Positions 6,347 to 14,807 of a DNA stretch of 55,048 bases are shown here, piece by piece. The translations under genes and the position numbers were made by a program. The notes beneath the pieces were generated by a model that searched no databases, was not told where the DNA came from, and saw nothing but the letters and a program-made list of their open reading frames with translations. The stretch lies in the IMG/VR virus record IMGVR_UViG_3300022074_000050, positions 1 to 55,048 of that record. The stretch is one strand, 5' to 3'. Every line of letters starts with the position of its first letter. Within the stretch, counting starts at the first letter, position 1. This DNA is from a virus.

Positions 6347-7388
6347 CTTTATTTCTCCAATTTCTTTCTCGTCGTTTAATCCACTGGAAACAGGCTTGCT
6401 GCCAGTCCAACGCTTTAATTTCTCCGAGATATTTGTAGCAATCTTCATATCGCCGCTCCTTATGGCAGATGTAAGCGTGGATCATCGGGATCATTACTTC
6501 TGGGAAGAAAGTGTTTTTATATTTACTTGCTCCGAATATCGTCGGCCAGCTATCAACCAGCTCAGGGTTTCCTGACACTCGTCTCGGCGGGACACTGCTT
6601 AATAGTTCCTCACATTCTTCTAAGAACGTCTCGGGGTGAGAACAGAGCGGGTAATGTTTTTCTGGATATTCTTCGGATATTGGGAGAAAAGGTGTTACTC
6701 GAAGGTCTTTTACCTTATCCCACTCTTTGTTGAGGTAAACGTGAAAGCTGTCGCTGACTTGGTAGTACGGCCCCATATAGCAGCCCAATGCCGCAGCAAC
6801 ATATTCTTGTAACACCGACATATGAACTGCGTTAGCACCGTAAGCTCCCCAGATCATATCATTCGACCTATTACAGACCGTCATCTGTAATGCGCCATCT
6901 CTAACCTTAAAATAGATATTCGTGTTGCATGGGATATCTTTACTTGGACTATCGAGGTCGTGAACTGGATCCCACATCTGTAAAACTACTCGACGCGAGT
7001 CAGGATCTTTCGTTAGCATATCTATTACGTTTCCAAGCTGGTCGTAATCGAACTGCTGCCTCCACCGATAGCCATAAGAACCGTTTAAGGTTTCATTATC
7101 GTCTGAAAAATTAGCCATGCCTGCGTTAAAGTGAGTGAGCTTTTGTAGATCTCTAGAACCACCTAACATCCAGATCGCTTCATATAGATGAAAGAACGGA
7201 TTAGCGTCTCGTTCTTCACTAAACAGCACCCTCTGCCAAGGTTTGCTATAAACCGTAGTAACCGGAGTGTGGCACTCCATCGTATCTCCGTTACGGCTGG
7301 CCTGTGTTCGATAATTTACTGACGACTGGAATAAGTCAATGCCCCGTAGGAGGGCGTCGTTTACATTGACTGCGCTAATCACCTTCAT
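6336..7388 (-). CDS. Thymidylate synthase / dUMP hydroxymethylase family enzyme
   Basis: A 350-residue ThyA-superfamily protein. The active-site Cys is in DIPCN (Cys154), followed by the phosphate-binding NRS (173-175), SND and GAYGANAVH (181-189). Asn186 lines up with E. coli Asn177, the residue that selects uracil over cytosine, so the substrate is likely dUMP. Glu70 in EAIWMLGG is also conserved. It may make dTMP, or hydroxymethyl-dUMP for modified DNA as in SPO1; the sequence alone does not decide. The neighbours (DUF1599 and glycosylase-like genes) favour a base-modification role. The C-terminal extension beyond about 270 is longer than in E. coli ThyA. Confidence 0.85.
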   Translation of the reverse strand: MKVISAVNVNDALLRGIDLFQSSVNYRTQASRNGDTMECHTPVTTVYSKPWQRVLFSEERDANPFFHLYEAIWMLGGSRDLQKLTHFNAGMANFSDDNETLNGSYGYRWRQQFDYDQLGNVIDMLTKDPDSRRVVLQMWDPVHDLDSPSKDIPCNTNIYFKVRDGALQMTVCNRSNDMIWGAYGANAVHMSVLQEYVAAALGCYMGPYYQVSDSFHVYLNKEWDKVKDLRVTPFLPISEEYPEKHYPLCSHPETFLEECEELLSSVPPRRVSGNPELVDSWPTIFGASKYKNTFFPEVMIPMIHAYICHKERRYEDCYKYLGEIKALDWQQACFQWIKRRERNWRNKDGS

Positions 7389-7611
7389 AAAGACTCTCCG
7401 TCTGCTGATTAATAATGTATTCGATCTGAATACGGCCTAAATCGACTCCTGAAATATACGCTGCCCAATGAATTGCGTTGATAGCGTCTTCCCAAGTATT
7501 CGGCATCGTTTTATCTTGCATCGCTTTTTGTAGGAACAGTCCATAATGTTCCATAGCAAATTCAACCTGACCACTATCTAGGTCTACGACCAACTGTTTG
7601 AGTTTCCCCAT
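7375..7611 (-). CDS. Small hypothetical protein (78 aa) in nucleotide cluster
   Basis: A 78-residue acidic helical protein with an NTWEDAINAIHWAAYISGVD core. No family is recognised. It overlaps the gene before it by 28 bases and the ThyA-like gene after it by 14, so it is tightly coupled into the nucleotide/hypermodification cluster. A helper or regulatory role in that pathway is only a guess from position. Confidence 0.65.
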   Translation of the reverse strand: MGKLKQLVVDLDSGQVEFAMEHYGLFLQKAMQDKTMPNTWEDAINAIHWAAYISGVDLGRIQIEYIINQQTESLYEGD

Positions 7612-8510
7612 TTACTTTCTCCATTCTCTATATCCTCTATGAGAGGACGGTTTCTTTCTGAGTAGTTATAGACGCTTCGGGTGCGTCCTTGTCCGTGCAA
7701 TATGCGAGAGTATTTATCAAACTCACATAGTCCTCCTTCAATCTCCCGCATCTCGAAAGGTCTGTGGAATTTACTAAGGTCTAGCTGTTCTCTACACCAC
7801 TGGTACAGTGCCTGCATTTCGCCGTTCCAATCCCAGCTACGTTTACAAAACTCTAGTGGCCTGCCTGTCAGCCTGTTCAATCCTCTCATTGCTCCAGGCC
7901 CAGCATTCGCCCAAGAACAAATATCCTCAGCGTTTTCTAGTAGGTAGGTATGGCGTAAGTCAGAAACTAGTTCGTACGATACAAATGGGCCGATATACGG
8001 AAACCGCATCAGGTAGTACCACGCGTCACATAAAGACTTGAAGTGTTTGAAGTCTTTTAAGATGCGCTCCCGCTCTACCCATATGTGGCTAACGCATTCA
8101 GCTACGCCTGTTACCTTATCCATGCGATTAGGAGTTTTGACGATATATGCGCCAGTAATCCACTTCGGCTGTTTCCGCACTTCTTCGATCGCTTTCTCTC
8201 GATCCCACTCGGTTAGTAAGTTATGGTCGAGCAGCGTTCTGCCTGTTTCGATCAAGTTGAAGAATCTAAAAATTACCGTCGCCATTAGCACGTCAGGGTC
8301 GTTGCGTAGTGGCTCGCGAATATGCTCGCGAAACCACCGCGTAGTCCTATCGTCCTCGCGGAAGACTTGGCAAAACTTAAACTCTTGCAATATCGGGTCG
8401 AGAGTCCAAGGCGGCTCTAGTTTCTCTTCCTCTTTTACTCGACGTATCCGTTCACGTTCTTCGATCCAGTAAACGTACCGATCTACCTCTGCGGGTATAA
8501 AATTTGTCAT
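7584..8510 (-). CDS. Thymine-hypermodification glycosylase-like protein (aGPT-PPlase / 5hmdU-kinase helical domain family)
   Basis: A 308-residue helical protein. The ATG at 8510 makes an ATGA overlap with the methyltransferase stop codon; an upstream in-frame GTG lacks a ribosome site. Landmarks are FREDDRTTRW (50-59), FRFFNLIET (81-89), PYIGPFVSYELVSDLRHT (171-188, a helix-hairpin-helix-like segment) and ANAGPGAMRGLNRLTGR (201-217). This pattern fits the DNA-glycosylase-like alpha-glutamyl/putrescinyl-thymine pyrophosphorylase and 5-hmdU-kinase helical-domain clade known from phages with hypermodified thymines. No P-loop kinase domain is fused. It would act on hydroxymethyluracil in DNA. 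Family call from remembered motifs. Confidence 0.65.
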   Translation of the reverse strand: MTNFIPAEVDRYVYWIEERERIRRVKEEEKLEPPWTLDPILQEFKFCQVFREDDRTTRWFREHIREPLRNDPDVLMATVIFRFFNLIETGRTLLDHNLLTEWDREKAIEEVRKQPKWITGAYIVKTPNRMDKVTGVAECVSHIWVERERILKDFKHFKSLCDAWYYLMRFPYIGPFVSYELVSDLRHTYLLENAEDICSWANAGPGAMRGLNRLTGRPLEFCKRSWDWNGEMQALYQWCREQLDLSKFHRPFEMREIEGGLCEFDKYSRILHGQGRTRSVYNYSERNRPLIEDIENGESKWGNSNSWS

Positions 8511-9370
8511 GTAGGCTTTCTCAATATCCACGCGCAGTTGTTAGAAACTTCTGGGAAAAACGTCGCGGCAACTACTCGCAAGAACTGTTTACCGTAGCGT
8601 TCTTCGAGTAACTCGAACTGATCAGGTAGCCAACGCCACTCGCCGTCGTCGCCGTCTTTCTGCATAGCCTTCTTTAGTTTAGGCATTTGGCAAAACGTAC
8701 CGACAACCGACTGTAGTTCCCAGCCTCGTGATTCTTTCGTAAGCTCGTCTTTTAGTTCTTCGAAACCCCATTCGTAAACGTGGTCTTCGGGTAACTTGTC
8801 GTTAGAGCCGTCATGGTTAGGCGTTGAAACGTAAATCAATCCTCCTGGACGCAATACTCGGTTAGCGTCATCAAGCCATGGTGCAATAAACTCTCGGCCC
8901 ATATGTTCAATAACTTCGGTAGTCCAGAAAAAGTCTATTGATTCGTCGGGCAGGTCAAATACGGGGTTTACCGTAAGGTCTTGAATATCAATCTGTCCGT
9001 TGAAGTTAGCGAACCATGTTGAATCTTGAACGAATCCAGTAGGGCTGCTATAGCCAACCTTTTCGTTCAGGACAGCGGGGTCGATATCTACGCCGCGATA
9101 AGAGCGGATCACGTCCGACTTCTTTACGGTGTAGGCTTTATACAAATTACGCAGTACCCAAAGTTCTCCGCACCCTGCTTCGAGTACGTCGATAGGTCTG
9201 TCGCGATACTTCGCTTCTCCGATACATAGTGACGAACATTTATCGAAGCGCGTCATATGTGTAATTTCGTCAGGTCGCCAGTTGCCTAGCATATTACCGC
9301 TGGCAATATCCATGCGCGTATTTTTGCTGTCGTTAGCGTTTTCTTGAAGGGTCTTTCTAATAGAGGCCAT
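8507..9370 (-). CDS. Class I SAM-dependent methyltransferase
   Basis: A 287-residue protein with a Rossmann-type SAM site: DVLEAGCGEL (motif I, 61-70), YRGVDIDP (acidic strand 2 motif), FFWTTEVIEHM (post-motif) and RVLRPGGLIYVSTPN (motif with the usual L-x-PGG-hairpin). This is the Methyltransf_11/23-like architecture, usually acting on small molecules, lipids or proteins rather than typical DNA methylases. Its ATG overlaps the upstream stop codon (TAATG), and its TGA overlaps the glycosylase-like gene's ATG. Given these neighbours it could act on a base or base precursor; that is inference. Confidence 0.85.
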   Translation of the reverse strand: MASIRKTLQENANDSKNTRMDIASGNMLGNWRPDEITHMTRFDKCSSLCIGEAKYRDRPIDVLEAGCGELWVLRNLYKAYTVKKSDVIRSYRGVDIDPAVLNEKVGYSSPTGFVQDSTWFANFNGQIDIQDLTVNPVFDLPDESIDFFWTTEVIEHMGREFIAPWLDDANRVLRPGGLIYVSTPNHDGSNDKLPEDHVYEWGFEELKDELTKESRGWELQSVVGTFCQMPKLKKAMQKDGDDGEWRWLPDQFELLEERYGKQFLRVVAATFFPEVSNNCAWILRKPT

Positions 9371-9870
9371 TAACTAATCCACCATGTTGGTTTTCTTGAA
9401 GGGTCTTTTACCCATTTAGCGAAATAAGATTTCTCGCCTATGAGATAGTTGCGGTACGAAGCGTAAACATCTTCGCATTTATATTCATCAGGCATTGCTA
9501 ACGCAAAGCCCTCTGGATTTTTATTTGCTCGTTGTATTCGGTAGTCAGGGAAGGGTAGCCAGAACAGAGACCACAGAAGACTCGACGACTTATGTTCTTT
9601 ACCGTAGCGGTGCGTATACTCTTGACACAATTCTGAAAAGTGCCGGTATAGCCAGATATAGTTTTCTGGTGATTCACGAACCCAGATACTACACGGATGG
9701 TTTAGGTGAGCTTGTTTATACAAGTTCTCTTTTTCTGCACGTTCATTATCAAACACGCGCCACGCAGTAGATAACATCTGAGCAGATTCTAGAACCATCT
9801 TCACACAGTGTTTGTCACATTGTTCACGCGCACTTTGTACAGGACACGGGTCAGTTACAAAGATATTCAT
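9370..9870 (-). CDS. Conserved phage protein, possibly pyrimidine-dimer-glycosylase-like
   Basis: A 166-residue protein of a type widespread in phage genomes, recognisable by CDKHCVKMVLESAQMLSTAW (18-37), the HLNHPCSIWVRESPENY block, an EYTHRYGK segment and a C-terminal FAKWVKDPSRKPTWW. Its function is not established. It loosely resembles the pyrimidine dimer DNA glycosylase group, and I would not rely on that. It is the first gene of the operon from the promoter at 9896-9924 that runs through the hypermodification-like genes to the nuclease, with TTAGAAAGGAG before the ATG. Confidence 0.75.
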   Translation of the reverse strand: MNIFVTDPCPVQSAREQCDKHCVKMVLESAQMLSTAWRVFDNERAEKENLYKQAHLNHPCSIWVRESPENYIWLYRHFSELCQEYTHRYGKEHKSSSLLWSLFWLPFPDYRIQRANKNPEGFALAMPDEYKCEDVYASYRNYLIGEKSYFAKWVKDPSRKPTWWIS

Positions 9871-9895
9871 TTATTTCTCCTTTCTAAGTTTTACT

Positions 9896-9924
9896 ACTTT
9901 ACCTTAGATACCTCTGAAAGTAAA
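9896..9924 (-). promoter_or_regulatory. Early sigma70-like promoter, copy 4
   Basis: TTTACT (9924-9919), a 17-bp spacer and TAAAGT (9901-9896) on the minus strand. The TAG stop codon of the helicase gene (9930-9928) precedes the CTTTACTTTC block, as in copies 1, 3 and 6. It should drive the run of genes from 9870 down to the nuclease at 3172. Confidence 0.75.
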
Positions 9925-9927
9925 GGA

Positions 9928-11421
9928 CTAAAGCGGGAAGTATTTTTGAGTTTGTGGCTCAATTAAAAACAAGTTCTCCTTTGCTCGGGTTAGTCCAACA
10001 TAAAACACCCGCGACTCGTCGTCAGGGTTTGATTGGTACGATTTATAAATCCTGTTCGAGATGTCGGTTAGCAGGATTACGTTTTCAGCTTCGCCTCCTT
10101 TAGCTGCATGGATAGTCGATAGCTTGATCCGTGGTTCTTTAGTTATTTTTTCTCCTCGTCTAAGCATCGCACGAATGTAGCTGCGTTCCGAAACTGAGAT
10201 TCCGTCGAACAAGTCGTACCAATATTCTTTTTTGAGGTCAGGTACGAACTGCTGCGCCTGATCGAATGAGATATTAGTATCAAAGTCGTTTCTCTCTAGG
10301 GAGATAGGTACGCGGATCTTCATATAATTTAAGACTTTGGTAAGATCTACGATTGGTATTTCGCCGCCCTGCCGTAGAGTTTCCCAATCGCGCACCGCTT
10401 TGACCTTTTTCTCAGAAACTGAGTTGCGGTTTTTACTTTTATAGAACCAGCCTTCTGACCGGCAATGTTCTTCGATCCCGTTTAGTAAGTAGTTTGTCCT
10501 AGCAAGCACTAACCACTCACCACTTTCCATGTCGATCGTTTCGTAAGACGGTTCCCACGAAACGTGTCCAGCTTCTTTACGAGGGTTCCAGCTTTTCTGT
10601 ACCCGTGAGGCCACCTGCCCGATACAGTTTTGTGCAATCTTATGTATCGAAGATGGAACGCGATAAGACTGTTTTAAAATCATCGCGTCTTTTGAATTAC
10701 GGATTAGGTAATCAACGTCGGCACCCGCCCAACGATAGATCGCCTGATCGTCATCTCCTGCAATATAAATACGATCCGCTGATTCACATAACTTACGAAC
10801 TACCGCCCACTGTAATGGCGATAGGTCTTGAGCTTCGTCTACGAACATTACATCTAACTTCGGAGCGCGTCCTCGATCTAAAAACAACTGCAACATATCG
10901 GTATAGTCGATAAGTAATCTGTCGTCTTTAAACAGTCGCAAGCCGTTCGCAAACCGCTCTAATTCAAACCAGCCAACAACGTCATCAGAGTCGTGCCACT
11001 GGGTTTCTAAATTTACCTGTCTCATTCGAGCAAGGTTTTCTATAAACAATAATCTGTCATCTTTAGAGATGCTTGAGATATGTCCCTCTTCGGAACTAAC
11101 AGAGCCAGTTAGACGCAAGTTCAACTTCTGGTTTAAATCACCAATATCTCTCGAACTCATGACGCTATCTTTCGACAGCCCTAACTGGAAAAAGCAAAGA
11201 GAATGTAAGGTTCTAAAATACGGTAACTGTCCATTCGTTATCGCGAACCTCGACATCGCCCTAGTCTTGCCTTCCTGTACCGCTTGTTTGGTAAAGGTGA
11301 AGAACCCAATGTCTTCTGGGCAAGTCCCCCGATCTAATTCTTCTTCTAATAGCCCTAGTAGTGTGCTCGTCTTCCCTGTTCCTGGAGGCCCAAGGATTAT
11401 TTGTGCATCTGACTTTAACAC
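9928..11421 (-). CDS. UvrD/Rep-like superfamily 1A DNA helicase
   Basis: A 497-residue helicase with all SF1A motifs: I GPPGTGKTS (11-19), II MFVDEAQDLSPLQW, III IAGDDDQAIYRWAGAD, IV LKQSYRVP, V LSTIHAAKGGEAENVIL and VI RVFYVGLTRAKENLFL. It should unwind DNA 3' to 5' using ATP, probably at the phage replication fork since no DnaB-type helicase is present. It is shorter than E. coli UvrD (720), mainly in the inserted 1B/2B regions. The start is GTG at 11421, overlapping the primase TAG stop codon (TAGTG). Confidence 0.93.
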   Translation of the reverse strand: MLKSDAQIILGPPGTGKTSTLLGLLEEELDRGTCPEDIGFFTFTKQAVQEGKTRAMSRFAITNGQLPYFRTLHSLCFFQLGLSKDSVMSSRDIGDLNQKLNLRLTGSVSSEEGHISSISKDDRLLFIENLARMRQVNLETQWHDSDDVVGWFELERFANGLRLFKDDRLLIDYTDMLQLFLDRGRAPKLDVMFVDEAQDLSPLQWAVVRKLCESADRIYIAGDDDQAIYRWAGADVDYLIRNSKDAMILKQSYRVPSSIHKIAQNCIGQVASRVQKSWNPRKEAGHVSWEPSYETIDMESGEWLVLARTNYLLNGIEEHCRSEGWFYKSKNRNSVSEKKVKAVRDWETLRQGGEIPIVDLTKVLNYMKIRVPISLERNDFDTNISFDQAQQFVPDLKKEYWYDLFDGISVSERSYIRAMLRRGEKITKEPRIKLSTIHAAKGGEAENVILLTDISNRIYKSYQSNPDDESRVFYVGLTRAKENLFLIEPQTQKYFPL

Positions 11422-12944
11422 TATAACGGTGAGTCGTTAAACTCAGGCAGCGAATGTGATTCGCTTTGCGCTTGGAACTCTGGTATATGCCAGACGTTAG
11501 CGCCCTTGCCCTTGATGTTAAAGAAATGCGAATCACCGCCCATATTCTTGAGCTTGGCGGTTAGCTTATTACGAGGATAATCCCTGAAGTTCTTACGGTG
11601 TAAGAAATCCATCAGGTCAGCTAAACGGAAATACGTCCTGCTTTTATCTGTCCAAGGTTTACCAAGTAGTAGCTCGTCCCGTTCCCTAGCCGGTCTTTCG
11701 GTACAAAATGTTTCTAACAACTCGTTAAAATGACCTTCTGTCGAAGCATCTTTCGGTACTTCGATAATGGTCAGCGTATCGAGAAGCTGTTGGATAATAG
11801 TGCGCCATACGTTATCCCGTACTTTCGGCGGAATAATATTGAGGCTATCCATACACTTTCGTTGGAACCGAGTCTGGTTAAGTAGCTCCTCCGTCTCTAG
11901 CTCTAGCCTGCCGCCTTCGACATCTAAGAACCAGATTGGTGGATCACTATTCTGTTTAGTCAAGTTACTAAATAAAGGCGTACCTCCTGACGCACCGATA
12001 CCGAACTTGCGTGTACGGCACAGTGGGCTGTTGCAATGACCGGCTATTGGCTGGTCGTTACATTTATAGAAGTAATCCTTTTTCTGAACTTGCTTTGCTA
12101 CCGATAACACTTCTTGCGCACTCAGAGGTGGGCTAAAGTGTTTGTGGTTTATCTGCTCTAACCGACCTTCCCAATCGTCTGGAAACTTTTTACGCAGGAA
12201 TACACCTACGTTAAACAACCCAGAGTTACGCATACCTTTCGGGAATCCTTGAGCGATTAAATGTTCTAGGCACGGAGGAGAGTGGTCGAGCCATTCCATA
12301 TCTTCTAAGATAGGAGTGACTTCGAGCTTATCCAGTTCTTCTTCAGTAAGGACAATACTTTCACAGTAATCCAAAAACTCTGTTGGAGTAAGGACGTTGC
12401 CAGTGGCCCCGAACCCGTAGCTAGTAGAGTCTTCGCCGCCAAAATACGGCATCTGTAACGGACTTCCTCTATCCCCTCGTTCTAACAATAACTTAGTCTG
12501 TTTAGGAAAAACCTCAGACTGACCAAAACCTATTGCTGCAGATATCTGTCTCAGTTTACGTTGCATCGTAGAGCAAGGTACTGGGTCAAATACAAACATA
12601 AAGATATGTGCACCACCGCTTTTAGATCGCGTAACGACCATAGGCAGCTTGAACTTCTTAATCTTTTTAGCTAACGCTTTGAGATCTAGCGGGTAATCAT
12701 CTATGTCGATAGACCCCCAAGAACACATATTATTCTCATCAATCGGTACGATACCGAGGCTTCTTTCCCCTCTTATATGCTCTGCCCAGATAGCGAATAA
12801 CTCTTTCTGGTTGAGCGTTTGTGAAATCGTTACATATTTCCCTTTCGCTTTGCCATCTTCCCGCGTTTCTTTCGTCGGGGTAAAGACACTATAACCGTGT
12901 CTCAACCCCACGAAACGGGTGGCAAACTGCTCGTGTATTGACAT
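11421..12944 (-). CDS. AEP-like primase (archaeo-eukaryotic primase superfamily)
   Basis: A 507-residue protein. Residues 70-120 carry the metal motif SIDIDDY (Asp80, Asp82) and the SKSGGAHIFMF motif (His113), which are the DxD and sxH signatures of AEP primases. The EVFPKQT segment after them matches the third motif region. A later Cys/His stretch, YKCNDQPIAGHCNSPLCRTR, fits a zinc-binding PriCT-like part. No helicase motif is present, so it works with the separate UvrD-like helicase. It should synthesise primers for the polymerase. It is translationally coupled to the helicase downstream. Confidence 0.8.
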   Translation of the reverse strand: MSIHEQFATRFVGLRHGYSVFTPTKETREDGKAKGKYVTISQTLNQKELFAIWAEHIRGERSLGIVPIDENNMCSWGSIDIDDYPLDLKALAKKIKKFKLPMVVTRSKSGGAHIFMFVFDPVPCSTMQRKLRQISAAIGFGQSEVFPKQTKLLLERGDRGSPLQMPYFGGEDSTSYGFGATGNVLTPTEFLDYCESIVLTEEELDKLEVTPILEDMEWLDHSPPCLEHLIAQGFPKGMRNSGLFNVGVFLRKKFPDDWEGRLEQINHKHFSPPLSAQEVLSVAKQVQKKDYFYKCNDQPIAGHCNSPLCRTRKFGIGASGGTPLFSNLTKQNSDPPIWFLDVEGGRLELETEELLNQTRFQRKCMDSLNIIPPKVRDNVWRTIIQQLLDTLTIIEVPKDASTEGHFNELLETFCTERPARERDELLLGKPWTDKSRTYFRLADLMDFLHRKNFRDYPRNKLTAKLKNMGGDSHFFNIKGKGANVWHIPEFQAQSESHSLPEFNDSPL

Positions 12945-12961
12945 TGCTCACCCTTATAAAC

Positions 12962-13759
12962 CTAAAACGGGACATCGTCTCCGTCGACTACTTCTGCCTC
13001 AGCGGAAGCTGCTGCTCCTTCCTGCTCTTGCTTTACTTCTACCGCGCCAGAACGTGCGGCTTTCATAAACTCAAGTGCAGCCATCGCCAGCGGCATCGGG
13101 GTGGGCCTGCTCTTTTCAACAGATAGTCCCATCCAGCTGTACTGGTCGTTCGACTGAGCAATCGTAGTTAGGTTGTACATATAAGAGAACATTGGTGCGG
13201 CTACTGTTTCACCTTTCGCGTTATTAACACGTGCGTTGTTCAGCATCGTATTCCAACGTCGAGAGAAACCTAACTGCGAAGACGTAAGGCTTAACAAAAC
13301 CTGCTCTGGAGAGTTTTCGTCCTGCGCTAAAATACAATAATACTCAGCAGTTTCTGCGATCTGATTACCGTTTGTCCAGATAAACCGACCGTTATCGTCT
13401 TTCTTACACTCTTTGAGGATCGAAGCGGAATGCTCGTCTGATACGAACCCGCCGCCGTTTTCCCGTGTGACCCACTCGATATACTTTTTCTTGTATGCAC
13501 AGGGGATGATCATTACGCCTTCAGTGCCGTCGTATACCGATTCGGTAACGGTATTGAAAAAGTTTCCTTCCTCAGCACCTTGGATATACTTGCCGTCGCT
13601 CTTTTTAAGCTGTGGCGACATTGATTGTAGAATCCGCAAAAACGGAATCGCATAGTCATCTGCACTCGCTTCTTCGAGTCCAGTACCTGCCGATAACAGA
13701 TCGTCATCGAAAGGAATTAAATCTGAGGACGAAACCTCAGCTACTTTCTTATCAGCCAT
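12962..13759 (-). CDS. Putative single-stranded DNA-binding protein with SSB-like tip
   Basis: A 265-residue protein with an acidic N-terminus (to about 35), a mixed central domain (about 40-210, including FFNTVTESVYDGTEGVMIIP and LLSLTSSQLGFSRRWNT) and a disordered Glu/Ala-rich C-terminus. It ends in DGDDVPF, which closely resembles the DDDIPF tip by which bacterial SSB recruits partner proteins. No OB-fold motif is certain. The position beside primase and helicase, and the tip, support an SSB or recombination-mediator role by inference. Confidence 0.6.
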   Translation of the reverse strand: MADKKVAEVSSSDLIPFDDDLLSAGTGLEEASADDYAIPFLRILQSMSPQLKKSDGKYIQGAEEGNFFNTVTESVYDGTEGVMIIPCAYKKKYIEWVTRENGGGFVSDEHSASILKECKKDDNGRFIWTNGNQIAETAEYYCILAQDENSPEQVLLSLTSSQLGFSRRWNTMLNNARVNNAKGETVAAPMFSYMYNLTTIAQSNDQYSWMGLSVEKSRPTPMPLAMAALEFMKAARSGAVEVKQEQEGAAASAEAEVVDGDDVPF

Positions 13760-13770
13760 TTGAGTTACCT

Positions 13771-14352
13771 CTATTTTAGTTTGGCGCGGGATCCGACGAA
13801 TATCCCGAATAGGTCTGCAGGAAGGTCTTTCCCACTCGTCATTTGTTCTTTCACAAATGCATTAAGCGTTTGCGGATGAACACTCTCTTTAACAGCAGGG
13901 TCTAACCCTTTCTGTTTGAGACTTTGCACAGCGTCTGCAGCTTTATCCCCTTCGTCCTTACCGAACTTCAGGTTAACTTCGTGCTTAATTATGCCGCCGT
14001 GGTTATTTTGTAGGAGCCAAGCGTGCGCTTTTTCGCGGTTCTTTTCGGAGATATACCCTTTATAGAACTCGTTAATCGTTACTTTGGCACCGTTGAGTAG
14101 TTTGATCTCTTTAAGATTCGCCGCTTGCATCGCCTCGGGTAACTCCTGTTCTTCTACAACACGGAGAACTTCTTTGGCTTGCTTTAGGTCATCTTCTAAA
14201 GACGCTATCGTTTTTTGCAGTTCCTGCATTTTTGTTGCAGTAGCACTGATCTTTGCGAACTCGTTATCGAGTGTCGTTTCGTTCCATTCTTCTTGCGAAG
14301 AAGCACCTGTTAACTCCTCGAAGGATAACGGTGTATCTTTTTCATCAGACAT
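13771..14352 (-). CDS. Conserved phage replication-module protein with N-terminal coiled coil
   Basis: A 193-residue protein. Residues 30-75 form a clear coiled coil (KISATATKMQELQKTIASLE...). After it come a KLLNGAKVTINEFYKGYIS strand region and a C-terminal GIIKHEVNLKFGKDEGDKA...SVHPQTLNAFVKEQMTSGKDLP block. I have seen this last block in proteins next to SSB-like genes in many phages, but no function is established. It overlaps the upstream 111-aa gene by eight bases. Confidence 0.7.
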   Translation of the reverse strand: MSDEKDTPLSFEELTGASSQEEWNETTLDNEFAKISATATKMQELQKTIASLEDDLKQAKEVLRVVEEQELPEAMQAANLKEIKLLNGAKVTINEFYKGYISEKNREKAHAWLLQNNHGGIIKHEVNLKFGKDEGDKAADAVQSLKQKGLDPAVKESVHPQTLNAFVKEQMTSGKDLPADLFGIFVGSRAKLK

Positions 14353-14680
14353 GTAATTCTCCTAATTCTTGTGACCCGCCCCTAATATCGAACGATACGG
14401 GGTAGTAAGTCATTTCTTGGCGATCCCATTTCAATACCGTAAACCGGCCATTTATTGCCGCAGCTACTGCGCAACATAGACCGATAGCGGCAGGGTCGCC
14501 AACTAGAAGTAGGTAATCGTCGTCATTGAAATCAATTAACTTGCGTTTGAGGCGTGCTACCTCTGGCCCTGTCGTAAGCATCAGGTTCGTTTTCGCTGGG
14601 AGTAGCGAAACGAGTTCCCCGTACTTAGCTGCAGGAACGAAGTTCCTTCCAGGAACATCTTGGACAATATAAACTGTCAT
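14345..14680 (-). CDS. Conserved hypothetical early protein (111 aa)
   Basis: First gene of the early replication operon, with AAAGGAG nine bases before the ATG. The 111-residue product has the pattern VPGRNFVPAAKYGEL, LMLTTGPEVARLKRKL, DDYLLLVGDPAAIGLCCAVAA and VLKWDRQEMTYYPVSFD. This is a conserved small phage protein found near replication genes; its function is unknown. The GDPAAIG loop and hydrophobic strands suggest an alpha/beta fold. It is the gene closest to the divergent control region. Confidence 0.7.
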   Translation of the reverse strand: MTVYIVQDVPGRNFVPAAKYGELVSLLPAKTNLMLTTGPEVARLKRKLIDFNDDDYLLLVGDPAAIGLCCAVAAAINGRFTVLKWDRQEMTYYPVSFDIRGGSQELGELHV

Positions 14681-14706
14681 TTCTAATTTCTCCTTTATAG
14701 GGCTAT

Positions 14707-14736
14707 ACCTTACCTTAGCGGCTTTTCGTAAGTAAA
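14707..14736 (-). promoter_or_regulatory. Early sigma70-like promoter, copy 5
   Basis: TTTACT (14736-14731), an 18-bp spacer and TAAGGT (14712-14707) on the minus strand. It lacks the TAGTGC lead-in of the other copies because no gene ends upstream. It drives the operon 111 aa - 193 aa - SSB-like - primase - helicase. Confidence 0.6.
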
Positions 14737-14772
14737 CCCCTATTTCCTGTATTCCCCGTATTACCTATATCT

Positions 14773-14794
14773 AAAATAAAATTTTTTATAAAAA
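14773..14794 (+). repeat. 22-bp direct repeat, copy A
   Basis: AAAATAAAAT, two variable bases, then TTTATAAAAA. It matches 54240-54261 in 20 of 22 positions and in the same orientation. Being AT-only, some similarity could be chance, but the second shared element nearby makes that less likely. Confidence 0.5.
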
Positions 14795-14807
14795 AATTAA
14801 CAGAAAC

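Noticed and set aside
6347-6448. Longer start for the DUF1599-like gene
   Set aside because: The extension lies wholly within the ThyA-like gene and has no ribosome site; the ATG at 6346 has GGAG at good distance.
8511-8531. Upstream GTG start for the glycosylase-like gene
   Set aside because: No ribosome site in front; the ATG at 8510 makes the usual ATGA overlap seen throughout this operon.
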